Shown here: piece by piece, positions 36,397-45,236 of the stretch | How the letters are laid out: each line of letters starts with the position of its first letter | Numbering within the stretch: the first letter of the stretch is position 1 | Assembly (NCBI RefSeq): GCF_008691045.1 | Contig: NZ_VMSO01000007.1 | Coordinates: 1-64,000, forward strand | Source: Mediterraneibacter catenae | Lineage (GTDB): Bacteria > Bacillota > Clostridia > Lachnospirales > Lachnospiraceae | Direction of reading: 5' to 3' | Length of the DNA stretch: 64,000 bases | Notes under the pieces: generated by a model | What the model saw: the letters and a program-made list of their open reading frames with translations, nothing else | What the model was told of the DNA's origin: nothing | Database searches by the model: none | Translations under genes and position numbers: made by a program

Positions 36397-36433
36397 CAGG
36401 GACATAGATTATGATAAATGATCTATGTCCCTG
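36397..36433 (+). terminator. Strong hairpin before the small membrane protein
   Basis: CAGGGACATAGAT (36397-36409) and ATCTATGTCCCTG (36421-36433) form a perfect 13-bp stem with an 11-nt loop. It is followed by AGGTTTATT rather than a T-run and lies just before the next ribosome site, so it may be a his-operon end or a leader element. Confidence 0.5.
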
Positions 36434-36442
36434 AGGTTTATT

Positions 36443-36763
36443 ATGAATGATTCAGAAATGCGCCGGAGAGAACTGCTGAGACAGACGCGGAAGCTTTATG
36501 ACGATAGAAGAGACATCCCTGCTGTCCATCCGAGATACGGGAGGATCTATCATGATCTCTACAAAAACGGGGATGAAGAGCAGGAAACACCCGGAGGTAC
36601 ATTTTACATACGGCTTGTGATCGGCATCCTGTGCTTTGTCTGCTTTGTCTATATGGATCAGAGTAAGGCGGAGATTGCGCAGGTAAACAGCACATCAATC
36701 GTAAATCAGATTGAGAAAGAGATGGATACCAATGCGATTATAGAAGCATGGAAGGCACTGTAA
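36443..36763 (+). CDS. Small single-pass membrane protein, unknown function
   Basis: A 106-aa protein with a charged cytoplasmic-type N-terminus (RRRELLRQTRKLYDDRRD, residues 6-23), one membrane segment near residues 60-74 (RLVIGILCFVCFVYM), and a short outer tail. The ATG at 36443 follows a GAGG site; an earlier in-frame start lies in the hairpin. I do not recognise it. It lies between the his operon and a decayed glucosidase gene, apart from both. One membrane anchor with a short exposed C-terminus would suit a regulator or signalling partner, but nothing more can be said. Confidence 0.72.
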   Translation: MNDSEMRRRELLRQTRKLYDDRRDIPAVHPRYGRIYHDLYKNGDEEQETPGGTFYIRLVIGILCFVCFVYMDQSKAEIAQVNSTSIVNQIEKEMDTNAIIEAWKAL

Positions 36764-36772
36764 TTTTCCGCC

Positions 36773-37432
36773 GTGATACTGATTGACTTCTATCTGCGCT
36801 TTGCAAAGGTTCTCTTTGAACGTTACAAAGGCAGAGTGAAATACTGGCTGACCTTCAACGAGATCAATATGCTCACCGAGCCGTTCGGCGCTGTATTCTG
36901 CGCCGGAATGCTCGATGAAGCAGACAACAACGAGGAGACACGCTATCAGGCAATGCATCATCAGCTTGTGGCAAGTGCCCTTGCAGTTAGAATGGCTCAT
37001 GAGATAGATCCCGAAAATAAACTCGGCTGCATGCTCGCATATCATAACGGCTATCCCTACACCTGCCATCCGAAAGATGTATTCTTTGCGCAGCAGTATG
37101 GACAGATCCCTATCATGATCGTTGAGAATGGTCTGGGCGCAGTTGATGAAATCACTGAAGACGACCGGATTCATGACGATTACCGTATCGACTATATGCG
37201 TCAGCATATTGTAGAAATGAAGGAAGCACTGTGCGACGGAGTCGATCTGATCGGATATACCTGTTGGGGATGCACGGATGTTGTCAGTGCTTCGACCGGG
37301 GAAGTGAAAAAACGCTATGGTCTCATCTTCGTTGACAAATACGACAATGGCACAGGGGATATGTCCCGTAAGCGGAAAGATTCTTTCTACTGGTATAAGA
37401 AAGTAATAGAAAGCAACGGAGAAATCCTGTAA
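36773..37432 (+). pseudogene. GH1 6-phospho-beta-glucosidase remnant
   Basis: The 219-aa open frame covers only parts of a GH1 enzyme, whose members have about 475 aa. The acid/base region is intact ([12 protein letters not shown], near residue 30), and the nucleophile region ([13 protein letters not shown]) and C-terminus ([16 protein letters not shown]) are present. Roughly the first 140 residues are missing. A further internal block of about 130-150 residues between AQQYGQ and IPIMIVENG is gone with the frame kept. No ribosome site precedes the GTG. Both catalytic glutamates survive but the barrel cannot be complete, so it is a decayed gene. Confidence 0.85.
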
Positions 37433-37448
37433 AATAGAAATAGGGCAG

Positions 37449-37490
37449 CAAACCGCCGGACTTAATGTCAAGCTCGGCGGTTTGTTCTAT
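37449..37490 (+). terminator. Terminator before the alpha-glucosidase gene
   Basis: CAAACCGCCG (37449-37458) and CGGCGGTTTG (37475-37484) form a perfect 10-bp stem followed by TTCTAT. Confidence 0.75.
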
Positions 37491-37535
37491 ATCACTTAAT
37501 ATTTCTTTAAGACTAAGAAAGGAATGGAAGAATCA

Positions 37536-39218
37536 ATGGACAGGAAATGGTGGAAGGAAAGTGTTGTATATCAGATTTATCCGAGGAGTTTTTACGACAG
37601 CAACGGGGACGGAATCGGCGATCTGAACGGTATCACGGAAAAGCTGGATTATCTGAAAGAACTGGGCGTTGATGTAATCTGGCTCTCGCCGGTCTACCAG
37701 TCGCCCAATGACGACAATGGTTATGATATCAGTGACTACCGTGCGATCATGAAAGAGTTCGGAACGATGGAAGATTATGACAGAATGCTCGACGAGGCGC
37801 ATAAGAGAGGCATCCGCATCGTTATGGACCTTGTGGTAAATCATACTTCTGACGAGCATAAATGGTTTATAGAGAGCCGCAAATCAAAAGATAATCCGTA
37901 CAGGGATTACTATATCTGGCGTCCAGCCAAAGACGGAAAGGAGCCGAACAACTGGGGATCCTGCTTCTCCGGTTCCGCGTGGGAATACGACAGTACAACT
38001 GATATGTATTTTCTCCATCTGTTCTCCAGAAAGCAGCCGGATCTGAACTGGGATAACCCAAAGGTGAGAAGAGAAGTATACGACATGATGAACTGGTGGC
38101 TGGACAAAGGAGTGGACGGTTTCCGCATGGATGTGATCAGCCTTATTTCCAAAGATCAGACATTCCCGGACGGCGAACCTGGCATCAACGGCTATGCAAG
38201 CTTCAATGAGCCTGCCAACGGTCCTCATGTCCATGAATATCTTCAGGAAATGAGAAGAGAAGTTCTGGACGGAAGAGAAACTCTTACCGTAGGTGAGTGT
38301 TCCGGCGTTACACTTGATGAAGCTAAAAAATACGCACGGAGCGATGGGAAAGAATTAAATATGGTATTCCAGTTTGAACACATGGATGTAGACGCGGATG
38401 GCACAAACAAGTGGGCGGATAAAAAAATGGATCTGCGGGATCTGAAAAAGATTCTGACAAAATGGCAGAAAGGTCTTGATACCATTGCATGGAACAGCCT
38501 GTTCTGGGAAAATCATGATCAGCCCCGCTCAGTATCCCGATTCGGGAATGACGGAGAATACCGTGAAATGTCCGCCAAAATGCTTGCCACCTGCCTTCAC
38601 ATGATGCAGGGCACGCCCTATATCTATCAGGGAGAGGAACTGGGCATGACTAATGTGCCATTTAAAGACATCTCAGACTTCCGTGATCTTGACAGTATCA
38701 ACGCATGGCACGAACTGGTTGGACAGGGTGTATTCACTGAGGATGAAATGATGAAATACCTGCGGTACAAAAGCCGCGATAATGCCCGCACGCCGTTTCA
38801 GTGGGACGATACAGAAAATGCAGGTTTTACGACAGGCTCGCCGTGGATCATGGTTAATCCGAACTACAAGGAAATCAATGCCAAAGATCAGTTAGAAAGA
38901 GAAGATTCTGTCTTCCGTTATTACCAGAAGCTGATCCGCCTCAGAAAAGAGCATGAGATCATCGTGTACGGAAGTTATGACCTTGTTCTCCCCGAAGACA
39001 GAGAGCTATATGTATATACCCGGACACTCAAAAATGAAAAACTGCTTATTATATGCAATTTCTACGGAAATACACGGATATTTGCACTGCCTGGGGGGTG
39101 GACAAAAAAGACCTCAAAACTTCTGATCGGAAATTATGGGGATCTTTTGTATGCGAGAGACAATAGAAATACTGTGTTCATAAGACCATATGAGGCATTA
39201 GTGCTCAAATCTCTGTAA
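37536..39218 (+). CDS. malL: GH13 alpha-glucosidase / oligo-1,6-glucosidase
   Basis: A 560-aa cytoplasmic GH13 enzyme that releases glucose from isomalto- or malto-oligosaccharides or sucrose-like substrates. The ATG at 37536 is chosen because the earlier ATG at 37524 directly abuts the ribosome site. Conserved regions I-IV are MDLVVNHTSDEH, GFRMDVISLISK (nucleophile Asp), TVGECSGVT (Glu acid/base) and FWENHDQPR (stabiliser Asp). GECSGV replaces the more usual GE.P or GEM.G of region III. It follows the decayed GH1 gene, suggesting a former saccharide-use cluster. The terminator upstream separates it from that gene. Confidence 0.93.
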   Translation: MDRKWWKESVVYQIYPRSFYDSNGDGIGDLNGITEKLDYLKELGVDVIWLSPVYQSPNDDNGYDISDYRAIMKEFGTMEDYDRMLDEAHKRGIRIVMDLVVNHTSDEHKWFIESRKSKDNPYRDYYIWRPAKDGKEPNNWGSCFSGSAWEYDSTTDMYFLHLFSRKQPDLNWDNPKVRREVYDMMNWWLDKGVDGFRMDVISLISKDQTFPDGEPGINGYASFNEPANGPHVHEYLQEMRREVLDGRETLTVGECSGVTLDEAKKYARSDGKELNMVFQFEHMDVDADGTNKWADKKMDLRDLKKILTKWQKGLDTIAWNSLFWENHDQPRSVSRFGNDGEYREMSAKMLATCLHMMQGTPYIYQGEELGMTNVPFKDISDFRDLDSINAWHELVGQGVFTEDEMMKYLRYKSRDNARTPFQWDDTENAGFTTGSPWIMVNPNYKEINAKDQLEREDSVFRYYQKLIRLRKEHEIIVYGSYDLVLPEDRELYVYTRTLKNEKLLIICNFYGNTRIFALPGGWTKKTSKLLIGNYGDLLYARDNRNTVFIRPYEALVLKSL

Positions 39219-39262
39219 AATGCTGAAAATGGAAGAATTCTTATAACATATAATATTCCTAT

Positions 39263-39291
39263 TTGCCATGGCAGGATGATTAGTGTATACT
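39263..39291 (+). promoter_or_regulatory. Sigma-A promoter of the radical SAM/rng unit
   Basis: TTGCCA and TATACT (39286-39291) are separated by 17 bp, about 47 nt before the ATG. Confidence 0.7.
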
Positions 39292-39337
39292 TAGCATGGT
39301 TTATTATTATCTATAAAAACATATATCAGGAGTTATT

Positions 39338-41203
39338 ATGCGAAAACTTGCATTAAGTGATGAAATATTACTAAATATCGAGAAGCCTGCGCGTTACATC
39401 GGCGGAGAGATCAATTCAGTAATGAAAGATAAGGAAAAGGTGGATATCCGTTTTGCGATGTGCTTCCCGGACGTATACGAGATCGGTATGTCACATCTGG
39501 GTATCCAGATCCTCTACGACATGTTCAACCGCAGGGAAGACACATGGTGTGAACGGGTCTACTCGCCATGGCTCGATCTGGACAAGGTGCTGAGGGATAG
39601 AAATATCCCTCTCTTTGCGTTGGAATCCCAGGATCCGGTACGGGATTTTGACTTTCTCGGCATTACGATCCAGTTCGAGATGTGCTACACAAATATCCTG
39701 CAGATCCTCGACCTCAGCCAGATCCCGCTTCATGCGGCGGACCGGACGGAAGAGGATCCCATTGTGATCGGCGGCGGACCGTGCACGTACAATCCTGAGC
39801 CGCTGGCCGAATTCTTCGACATTTTCTATATCGGGGAAGGGGAGACCGTCTATGATGAACTCCTCGACACATATAAAGAGTGGAAGACATCCGGTGGCTC
39901 AAGAAGGGATTTCCTGCGGCAGGCTGCCCGGATCGAGGGACTGTATGTACCTCAGTTTTATGATGCATCTTATCATACGGACGGTACGATCAAGTCCTTT
40001 ACTCCCAATGAGCCTGCAGCGCCTGAAAAAGTCAGGAAACAGGTCGTTATGGAAGTAAGCGATGCGCCGTATCCGATGAATCCGGTGGTCCCATTTATCA
40101 AAGTAACACAAGATCGTGTTGTCCTCGAAATACAGCGGGGATGCATCCGCGGATGCCGCTTCTGCCAGGCAGGAATGCTCTACAGGCCCACCCGTGAACG
40201 GAATGTAGAAAGGTTAAAAGAATATGCCCGCACAATGTTGAAAAATACCGGACACGAGGAGATCTCCCTAAGCTCATTAAGCTCCAGCGACTACTCGGAA
40301 CTCAATGAGCTGGTGACCTTTTTGATCGATGAATTTAAAGACAAGGGGATCAATATCTCCCTGCCATCCCTGCGTATCGATGCCTTTTCTCTTGATGTCA
40401 TGAGCAAGGTGCAGGATGTCCGAAAGAGCAGTCTGACTTTTGCTCCGGAAGCCGGCTCTCAGCGCATGCGCAACGTGATCAACAAAGGGCTGACAGAAGA
40501 GGACATCCTGACCGGAGCGGGACAGGCATTCGAGGGCGGATGGACGAAAGTCAAGCTCTATTTCATGCTCGGACTGCCCACGGAGACAGAGGAAGATATG
40601 AAGGAGATTGCCCGGCTTTCAGACCGGGTGGCACGCAGATATTACGAGATACCAAAAGAGCAGCGGCACGGGAAATGTCAGATCACAGCCAGTTCATCTT
40701 TCTTCGTGCCAAAGCCCTTTACACCGTTCCAGTGGGCATCCATGTATACAGCAGAAGAGTATGATAGAAGGGCGCATATCGTAAATGACGAATTCCGCGA
40801 ACAGCTGAACCGCAAGAGCCTGAAATACAACTGGCATGACGCACAGGTCACTGTACTCGAGGGCGTGATGGCAAGAGGCGACCGCAGGATTGCTCCCGTT
40901 ATTGAGGAAGCATATCGTCTCGGATGTCTGTTTGACTCGTGGACGGAGACATTCCGCAATGATCTGTGGATGGAAGCATTTGAAAACACAGGTGTGGATA
41001 TCTCATTCTATAACCAGAGGGTGCGTGAAAAAGATGAGATATTCCCGTGGGATTTCATCGATATCGGCGTGAGCCGTTCCTTCCTGTACCGGGAATGGGA
41101 GCGCGCTCTAAATGAGACAGTGACTCCCAACTGCCGGGAGAAATGTTCCGGCTGCGGAGCTGCAGGATTTGGAGGAGGTGTCTGCTATGAAGGTAAGAAT
41201 TAA
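39338..41203 (+). CDS. TIGR03960-type B12-binding radical SAM protein
   Basis: A 621-aa radical SAM protein. An N-terminal cobalamin-binding-like domain (about residues 30-170, IRFAMCFPDVYEIGMSHLGI start and VIGGGPCTYNPEPLAEFF) precedes the radical SAM barrel with the cluster motif RGCIRGCRFCQAG. The C-terminus has a further cysteine pattern EKCSGCGAAGFGGG. The exact reaction is unknown; its gene always precedes a DUF2344 gene and RNase G in Clostridia, hinting at RNA modification. It overlaps the next gene by 17 nt. Confidence 0.92.
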   Translation: MRKLALSDEILLNIEKPARYIGGEINSVMKDKEKVDIRFAMCFPDVYEIGMSHLGIQILYDMFNRREDTWCERVYSPWLDLDKVLRDRNIPLFALESQDPVRDFDFLGITIQFEMCYTNILQILDLSQIPLHAADRTEEDPIVIGGGPCTYNPEPLAEFFDIFYIGEGETVYDELLDTYKEWKTSGGSRRDFLRQAARIEGLYVPQFYDASYHTDGTIKSFTPNEPAAPEKVRKQVVMEVSDAPYPMNPVVPFIKVTQDRVVLEIQRGCIRGCRFCQAGMLYRPTRERNVERLKEYARTMLKNTGHEEISLSSLSSSDYSELNELVTFLIDEFKDKGINISLPSLRIDAFSLDVMSKVQDVRKSSLTFAPEAGSQRMRNVINKGLTEEDILTGAGQAFEGGWTKVKLYFMLGLPTETEEDMKEIARLSDRVARRYYEIPKEQRHGKCQITASSSFFVPKPFTPFQWASMYTAEEYDRRAHIVNDEFREQLNRKSLKYNWHDAQVTVLEGVMARGDRRIAPVIEEAYRLGCLFDSWTETFRNDLWMEAFENTGVDISFYNQRVREKDEIFPWDFIDIGVSRSFLYREWERALNETVTPNCREKCSGCGAAGFGGGVCYEGKN

Positions 41204-41981
41204 ATTCAGAAAATATGGTGTCCTGAGATTTATCGGACACCTGGACGTGATGCGCTTCTTCCAGAAAGTAATGCGTCGGGCGGACATCCCGATCGCCTTC
41301 ACCGGCGGATTCAGCCCTCATATGATCATGTCTTTTGCCAGTCCGCTCGGGATCGGTCTGGAAAGTGACGGAGAATATCTGGATATCGAACTCAGAGAAC
41401 CTATCGACAGCGACATAGCGGTGCGCAGGATGAATGAAGTTACGGTCGAGGGAATTGAAGTATTAAGTTTCCGGCAGATTGCAGAAGAAAAGAAAATGAC
41501 CGGCATGACTATACTTGCGGCGGCGGATTATCTGATCTCCCCCAAACCCGGAATCACTGGGAGCGACAGCCAGACATCCGGCATGGTTTCTGACAACACA
41601 CGCACAGCCGGCACACTTCCCGATCACTGGCAGGAACGGTTCACCTCCTTTATGAATCAGGACGAGATCCGCGTTATCAAACAGACAAAACGGAGTGAGA
41701 AAGAAGTCGACATACGTCCTTTGATCTATGAATGGGAATTCCGCGGAGATTCAGTCTATGTCCGGACAGCCGCAGGAAGTGCACAGAACCTGAAACCTGA
41801 GCTGATCATGGATTCATTTCTGAAATATGCCGAATATCCTTCTGCAGATACAGATTCACTCAATGCAGGATCCTTTGTCTACAGAAGACTTGAAATGTAT
41901 GCCGATGCAGGAAAAGACGGGAATCGTGAACTTGTCACACTTGAGTCACTCGGAAGAGAAATAAGGGGAGAGATAAATTGA
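41187..41981 (+). CDS. TIGR03936 / DUF2344 radical SAM-associated protein
   Basis: A 264-aa protein of the DUF2344 family. AGGAGGTG precedes the ATG at 41187 at good spacing. The N-terminus, RIKFRKYGVLRFIGHLDVMR, and GGFSPHMIMSFASPLGIGLE are diagnostic; the C-terminal part is less conserved. It overlaps the radical SAM gene by 17 nt and rng by 4 nt, so the three are likely made together. It is thought to be a helper subunit of the radical SAM protein; its biochemical role is not known. Confidence 0.9.
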   Translation: MKVRIKFRKYGVLRFIGHLDVMRFFQKVMRRADIPIAFTGGFSPHMIMSFASPLGIGLESDGEYLDIELREPIDSDIAVRRMNEVTVEGIEVLSFRQIAEEKKMTGMTILAAADYLISPKPGITGSDSQTSGMVSDNTRTAGTLPDHWQERFTSFMNQDEIRVIKQTKRSEKEVDIRPLIYEWEFRGDSVYVRTAAGSAQNLKPELIMDSFLKYAEYPSADTDSLNAGSFVYRRLEMYADAGKDGNRELVTLESLGREIRGEIN

Positions 41982-43174
41982 AACGGAAACTCCTGATTGA
42001 AAAAAGGGACAACAGGATAAGGACATATTTCATAGAAGACGGCGATATCGTAGAGATACACAGTGCTTCCGCTTCGCCATCGGAGGCGGACAGGCACCGT
42101 CTCGGTGATATTTATATCGGAAAGGTGAGCAACATCGTTCCTAATATCGGCGCAGCCTTTATCGAGATCGAGAAAGGCGTGAACTGCTACTACGATATGA
42201 AGGATGTAAAAAGCGCGATATTCACGCACAAATCCGGAAACAAACAGCTCTGTATCGGTGATGAACTCGTCGTACAGATCAGCCGTGAGGCAATTAAGAC
42301 AAAAGCCCCAACCGTGACAGGGAATTTGAGCTTTACCGGAAGATACGCCGTACTTACGCACGGAAATACCCGGATCGGGGTTTCTTCCAAGATACCGAAA
42401 TCTCTAAGGGAAGAATATAAAAGGGAACTTGCCGGTCTACAGAACGATGATTTCGGTCTCATTGTCCGCACAAACGCGAAGGATGCGCCGTTTGAGGATG
42501 TACTGGAGGAAATCAATGCACTGAAAGACGAATATTACAGCCTCGTCAGGACTGCGGAGACAAGAGTCTGTTTTTCATGCCTTAAATCCGCTCCGCCGTC
42601 TTATATCGCTGATCTGAAAAATGTATATATGGATGGCATGGAAGCGATTATTATCGGCGATCATGATTTGTATACACGTATACATATGTTTTTCCAGGCA
42701 GAACTTCCGGAAAAACTTGACTTGCTTGAACTCTATGATAACCCGTCATTTCCTCTGGATAAACTCTACAGCACACAGACCGCTCTCGACAAAGCGCTTA
42801 TGGAGAGAGCATGGCTGAAAACGGGAGGATATCTCATTATACAGCCTACCGAAGCCCTGACAGTGATAGATGTCAACTCCGGCAAGAATACTTCGAAGTC
42901 GGACAGCGAGGACGGAGCCATGAAGGTCAATCTCGAAGCGGCAAGAGAGGCTGCCCGGCAGATCAGGCTGCGGAACCTGTCAGGGATTATCATTGTAGAC
43001 TTCATTAATCTCAAAAGAGATGAGAACACACAGAGACTCCTGCATGAATTCAGATATTATCTGTCAAAAGATCCGATCCAGACAACGCTTGTAGATATGA
43101 CGACTCTCGGTCTCGTAGAAGTCACAAGGAAAAAGGTCAGACGTCCCCTGTATGAAGAGGAGCGCCTGAAATAG
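41978..43174 (+). CDS. rng: Ribonuclease E/G family protein, Zn-link absent
   Basis: A 398-aa endoribonuclease that cuts single-stranded RNA, likely for 5S/16S rRNA or mRNA processing. It begins at TTG after an AGGGGAG site. The S1 RNA-binding domain is at about residues 38-100 (LGDIYIGKVSNIVPNIGAAF), and the catalytic magnesium aspartates are in LTVIDVNSGKNTSK and IIIVDFINL. The E. coli enzyme continues into a cysteine-containing Zn-link region after the sequence equivalent to VRRPLYEEERLK, but this gene stops there. Confidence 0.93.
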   Translation: MKRKLLIEKRDNRIRTYFIEDGDIVEIHSASASPSEADRHRLGDIYIGKVSNIVPNIGAAFIEIEKGVNCYYDMKDVKSAIFTHKSGNKQLCIGDELVVQISREAIKTKAPTVTGNLSFTGRYAVLTHGNTRIGVSSKIPKSLREEYKRELAGLQNDDFGLIVRTNAKDAPFEDVLEEINALKDEYYSLVRTAETRVCFSCLKSAPPSYIADLKNVYMDGMEAIIIGDHDLYTRIHMFFQAELPEKLDLLELYDNPSFPLDKLYSTQTALDKALMERAWLKTGGYLIIQPTEALTVIDVNSGKNTSKSDSEDGAMKVNLEAAREAARQIRLRNLSGIIIVDFINLKRDENTQRLLHEFRYYLSKDPIQTTLVDMTTLGLVEVTRKKVRRPLYEEERLK

Positions 43175-43205
43175 TCTGCGGCACATATAACGCGGTATTC
43201 CGTAA

Positions 43206-43219
43206 TGAGAAATTTCTCA
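43206..43219. promoter_or_regulatory. 14-bp palindrome upstream of the aspartate kinase promoter
   Basis: TGAGAAATTTCTCA is a perfect palindrome 9 bp before the -35 box, so it may be an operator or activator site. Confidence 0.5.
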
Positions 43220-43227
43220 AATTTTCG

Positions 43228-43256
43228 TTTACAAGCGGAAGAACCGGCGTTATAAT
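43228..43256 (+). promoter_or_regulatory. Sigma-A promoter of aspartate kinase
   Basis: TTTACA and TATAAT are separated by 17 bp. The leader of about 100 nt contains a GCCCGC/GCGGGC hairpin (43270-43294) and is too short for a lysine riboswitch. Confidence 0.75.
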
Positions 43257-43360
43257 ATTGAGTCGAGAGTGCCCGCTTAAGGATGAGCGCGGGCGTACTG
43301 TTACGAGAATGACAGATATCTATTATTTAATGAAGAGACACATTTGGAGGAAATGAAGAA

Positions 43361-44680
43361 ATGAAGAAAGTGGTTAAGTTCGGAGGCAGTTCTCTGGCAA
43401 ATGCCGAGCAGTTCAAAAAGGTCGGCGCGATCATCACAGAGGACGAATCCAGGAGGTACGTAGTTCCGTCAGCACCCGGCAAGCGCTTTTCCAGCGACAT
43501 TAAAGTGACGGATATGCTTTATTCCTGCTATGAGTCCGCAGTAAACGGCAATGATTTTTCAGAGCAGCTGTCACAGATCAAAGAGCGCTATCAGGAAATC
43601 ATAGACGGGCTGAACCTCTCCTTTTCACTGGAGAACGATTTTGAAAAGATCAGTGAGGATTTCAGCAATCATGCAGGTCAGGACTATGCAGCCTCAAGAG
43701 GTGAATTTTTAAATGGAAAGATTATGGCGTCCTATCTTGGCTTTGACTTTGTCGATGCCGCAGAAGTCGTTCGTTTTGACGACAAAGGTGAATTTGATGC
43801 AGACACGACAAATGAGCTGCTCTCAAGAAGGCTGGAGCACATGCCGGCAGCAGTAATCCCGGGATTCTACGGAGCGAAGGCAGACGGGGAAGTCGTAACA
43901 TTCTCCCGAGGCGGTTCTGATATCACCGGTTCTCTTGTGGCACTTGCAGTCGGGGCAGATCTTTATGAAAACTGGACTGATGTATCCGGATTCCTGATTG
44001 CAGATCCGCGAATCGTCAAAAGCCCGAAATCTATCGAGACGATCACTTATAAAGAGCTGCGTGAGCTTTCTTACATGGGCGCGAGCGTACTGCACGAGGA
44101 CGCGATCTTCCCTGTAAGAAAAGCAGGTATTCCGATCAATATCCGGAACACAAACAGACCGCAGGACAAAGGAACTCTCATCGTGGAAAGCACCTGCCGC
44201 CAGCCGAAGTACACGATTACAGGTATCGCGGGAACGGACGGATTTGCCGCGATCACAGTAGAGAAGGCAATGATGAATTCAGAAGTCGGATTCTGCCGGA
44301 AAGTACTTCAGATCTTTGAGGACAACGGCGTATCTATCGAACATATGCCGTCCGGCATTGATACAATGTCGATTTTTGTCAATAAGGATTCTTTTGAAGA
44401 CAAAGAGCAGAAAATCCTCTCTGACATTAATAAGACAGTAAATCCGGATCATATTGAACTTGAGTCTGATCTTGCGCTGATCGCAGTCGTAGGACGCGGC
44501 ATGAAATCTACAAGAGGAACTGCCGGAAGGATCTTCTCTGCACTGGCGCACGCTCATATCAATGTCAAAATGATCGACCAGGGCTCCAGTGAGCTGAACA
44601 TCATTATCGGTGTACGCCATGAAGACTTCAAGGCTGCCATACGAGCATTATACGAGATTTTTGTTCTTACTCAGATTTAG
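43361..44680 (+). CDS. Aspartate kinase
   Basis: Aspartate kinase phosphorylates L-aspartate, the first step to lysine, threonine, methionine and diaminopimelate. The 439-aa chain has KVVKFGGSSLANAEQF at its N-terminus, the catalytic VVTFSRGGSDITGSLVALA and VSGFLIADPRIV, and two C-terminal ACT domains (about residues 300-439, GFAAITVEKAMMNSEVG, then LIAVVGRGMKSTRGTAG). Two ACT domains allow amino acid feedback. It is located between rng and rplU, a spot where Clostridia usually have no gene, and pairs with a CBS protein. Confidence 0.96.
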   Translation: MKKVVKFGGSSLANAEQFKKVGAIITEDESRRYVVPSAPGKRFSSDIKVTDMLYSCYESAVNGNDFSEQLSQIKERYQEIIDGLNLSFSLENDFEKISEDFSNHAGQDYAASRGEFLNGKIMASYLGFDFVDAAEVVRFDDKGEFDADTTNELLSRRLEHMPAAVIPGFYGAKADGEVVTFSRGGSDITGSLVALAVGADLYENWTDVSGFLIADPRIVKSPKSIETITYKELRELSYMGASVLHEDAIFPVRKAGIPINIRNTNRPQDKGTLIVESTCRQPKYTITGIAGTDGFAAITVEKAMMNSEVGFCRKVLQIFEDNGVSIEHMPSGIDTMSIFVNKDSFEDKEQKILSDINKTVNPDHIELESDLALIAVVGRGMKSTRGTAGRIFSALAHAHINVKMIDQGSSELNIIIGVRHEDFKAAIRALYEIFVLTQI

Positions 44681-44701
44681 GAAAGGCGAGACACATTTAA
44701 G

Positions 44702-45121
44702 ATGAATATCCTGTTCTTTTTAAAACCGAAAAGCGAAGTTGCATATGTATATGACTACGGCACTCTGCGCCAGGTCCTTGAGACAATGGAATATCATAAA
44801 TACGCTTCCATTCCCATGTTAAACAAGGCAGGAGAGTATGTAGGAACGATCACGGAAGGCGATCTTCTCTGGGGGATCAAAAGATATACAAATCTGAACC
44901 TGAAAGAAGCAGAGAACATATTTATCCAGGACTTTCCGCGTAAAGCGGATTATGCTCCGGTTTCCATAGACTCTGACATGGAAGACCTAATACGCAAATC
45001 CATGGATCAGAACTTTGTGCCGGTAGTTGACGATCAGAAAAAGTTCATCGGAATTGTAACGCGCAGGAGTATCATTGAATACTGTTACGAAAAACTGAAA
45101 AATTTACCTGAAAAGTATTGA
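44702..45121 (+). CDS. Two-CBS-domain protein
   Basis: A 139-aa cytoplasmic protein made of two cystathionine-beta-synthase (CBS) domains, at about residues 15-65 ([20 protein letters not shown]) and 85-130 ([20 protein letters not shown]). CBS pairs bind adenosine nucleotides or SAM and regulate partner enzymes. AAAGGCGAG precedes the ATG and it follows aspartate kinase by 21 nt in the same transcript, so it could sense energy or SAM status and act on this enzyme, but that is inference. The TGA overlaps the -35 box of the rplU promoter. Confidence 0.88.
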   Translation: MNILFFLKPKSEVAYVYDYGTLRQVLETMEYHKYASIPMLNKAGEYVGTITEGDLLWGIKRYTNLNLKEAENIFIQDFPRKADYAPVSIDSDMEDLIRKSMDQNFVPVVDDQKKFIGIVTRRSIIEYCYEKLKNLPEKY

Positions 45122-45147
45122 CTGGATAAAAATCCATATGCTATACT
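45118..45147 (+). promoter_or_regulatory. Sigma-A promoter of rplU-prp-rpmA
   Basis: TTGACT and TATACT (45142-45147) are separated by 18 bp, with the -35 box over the CBS gene stop codon. Confidence 0.75.
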
Positions 45148-45152
45148 ACACT

Positions 45153-45236
45153 AGTATGCCGCACAGCGAGGTTATACAAGATCTGCCATCCCGGCAGACA
45201 CCGAAGCTGGCGAGTAATGTTTATAGGAGGTGCCAT
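45153..45236 (+). ncRNA. Probable L21 leader RNA
   Basis: The roughly 80-nt leader before rplU contains a perfect TCTGCC/GGCAGA hairpin (45182-45198) and the segment GAGTAATGTTTATAGGAGG at its 3' end. Clostridial rplU genes often carry an L21 leader here, used for autogenous control. The assignment rests on position and hairpin shape; a covariance-model match was not run. Confidence 0.55.

Noticed and set aside
43257-43360. A lysine riboswitch before aspartate kinase
   Set aside because: The leader is only about 100 nt and lacks the five-helix layout; the known riboswitch is longer than 160 nt.
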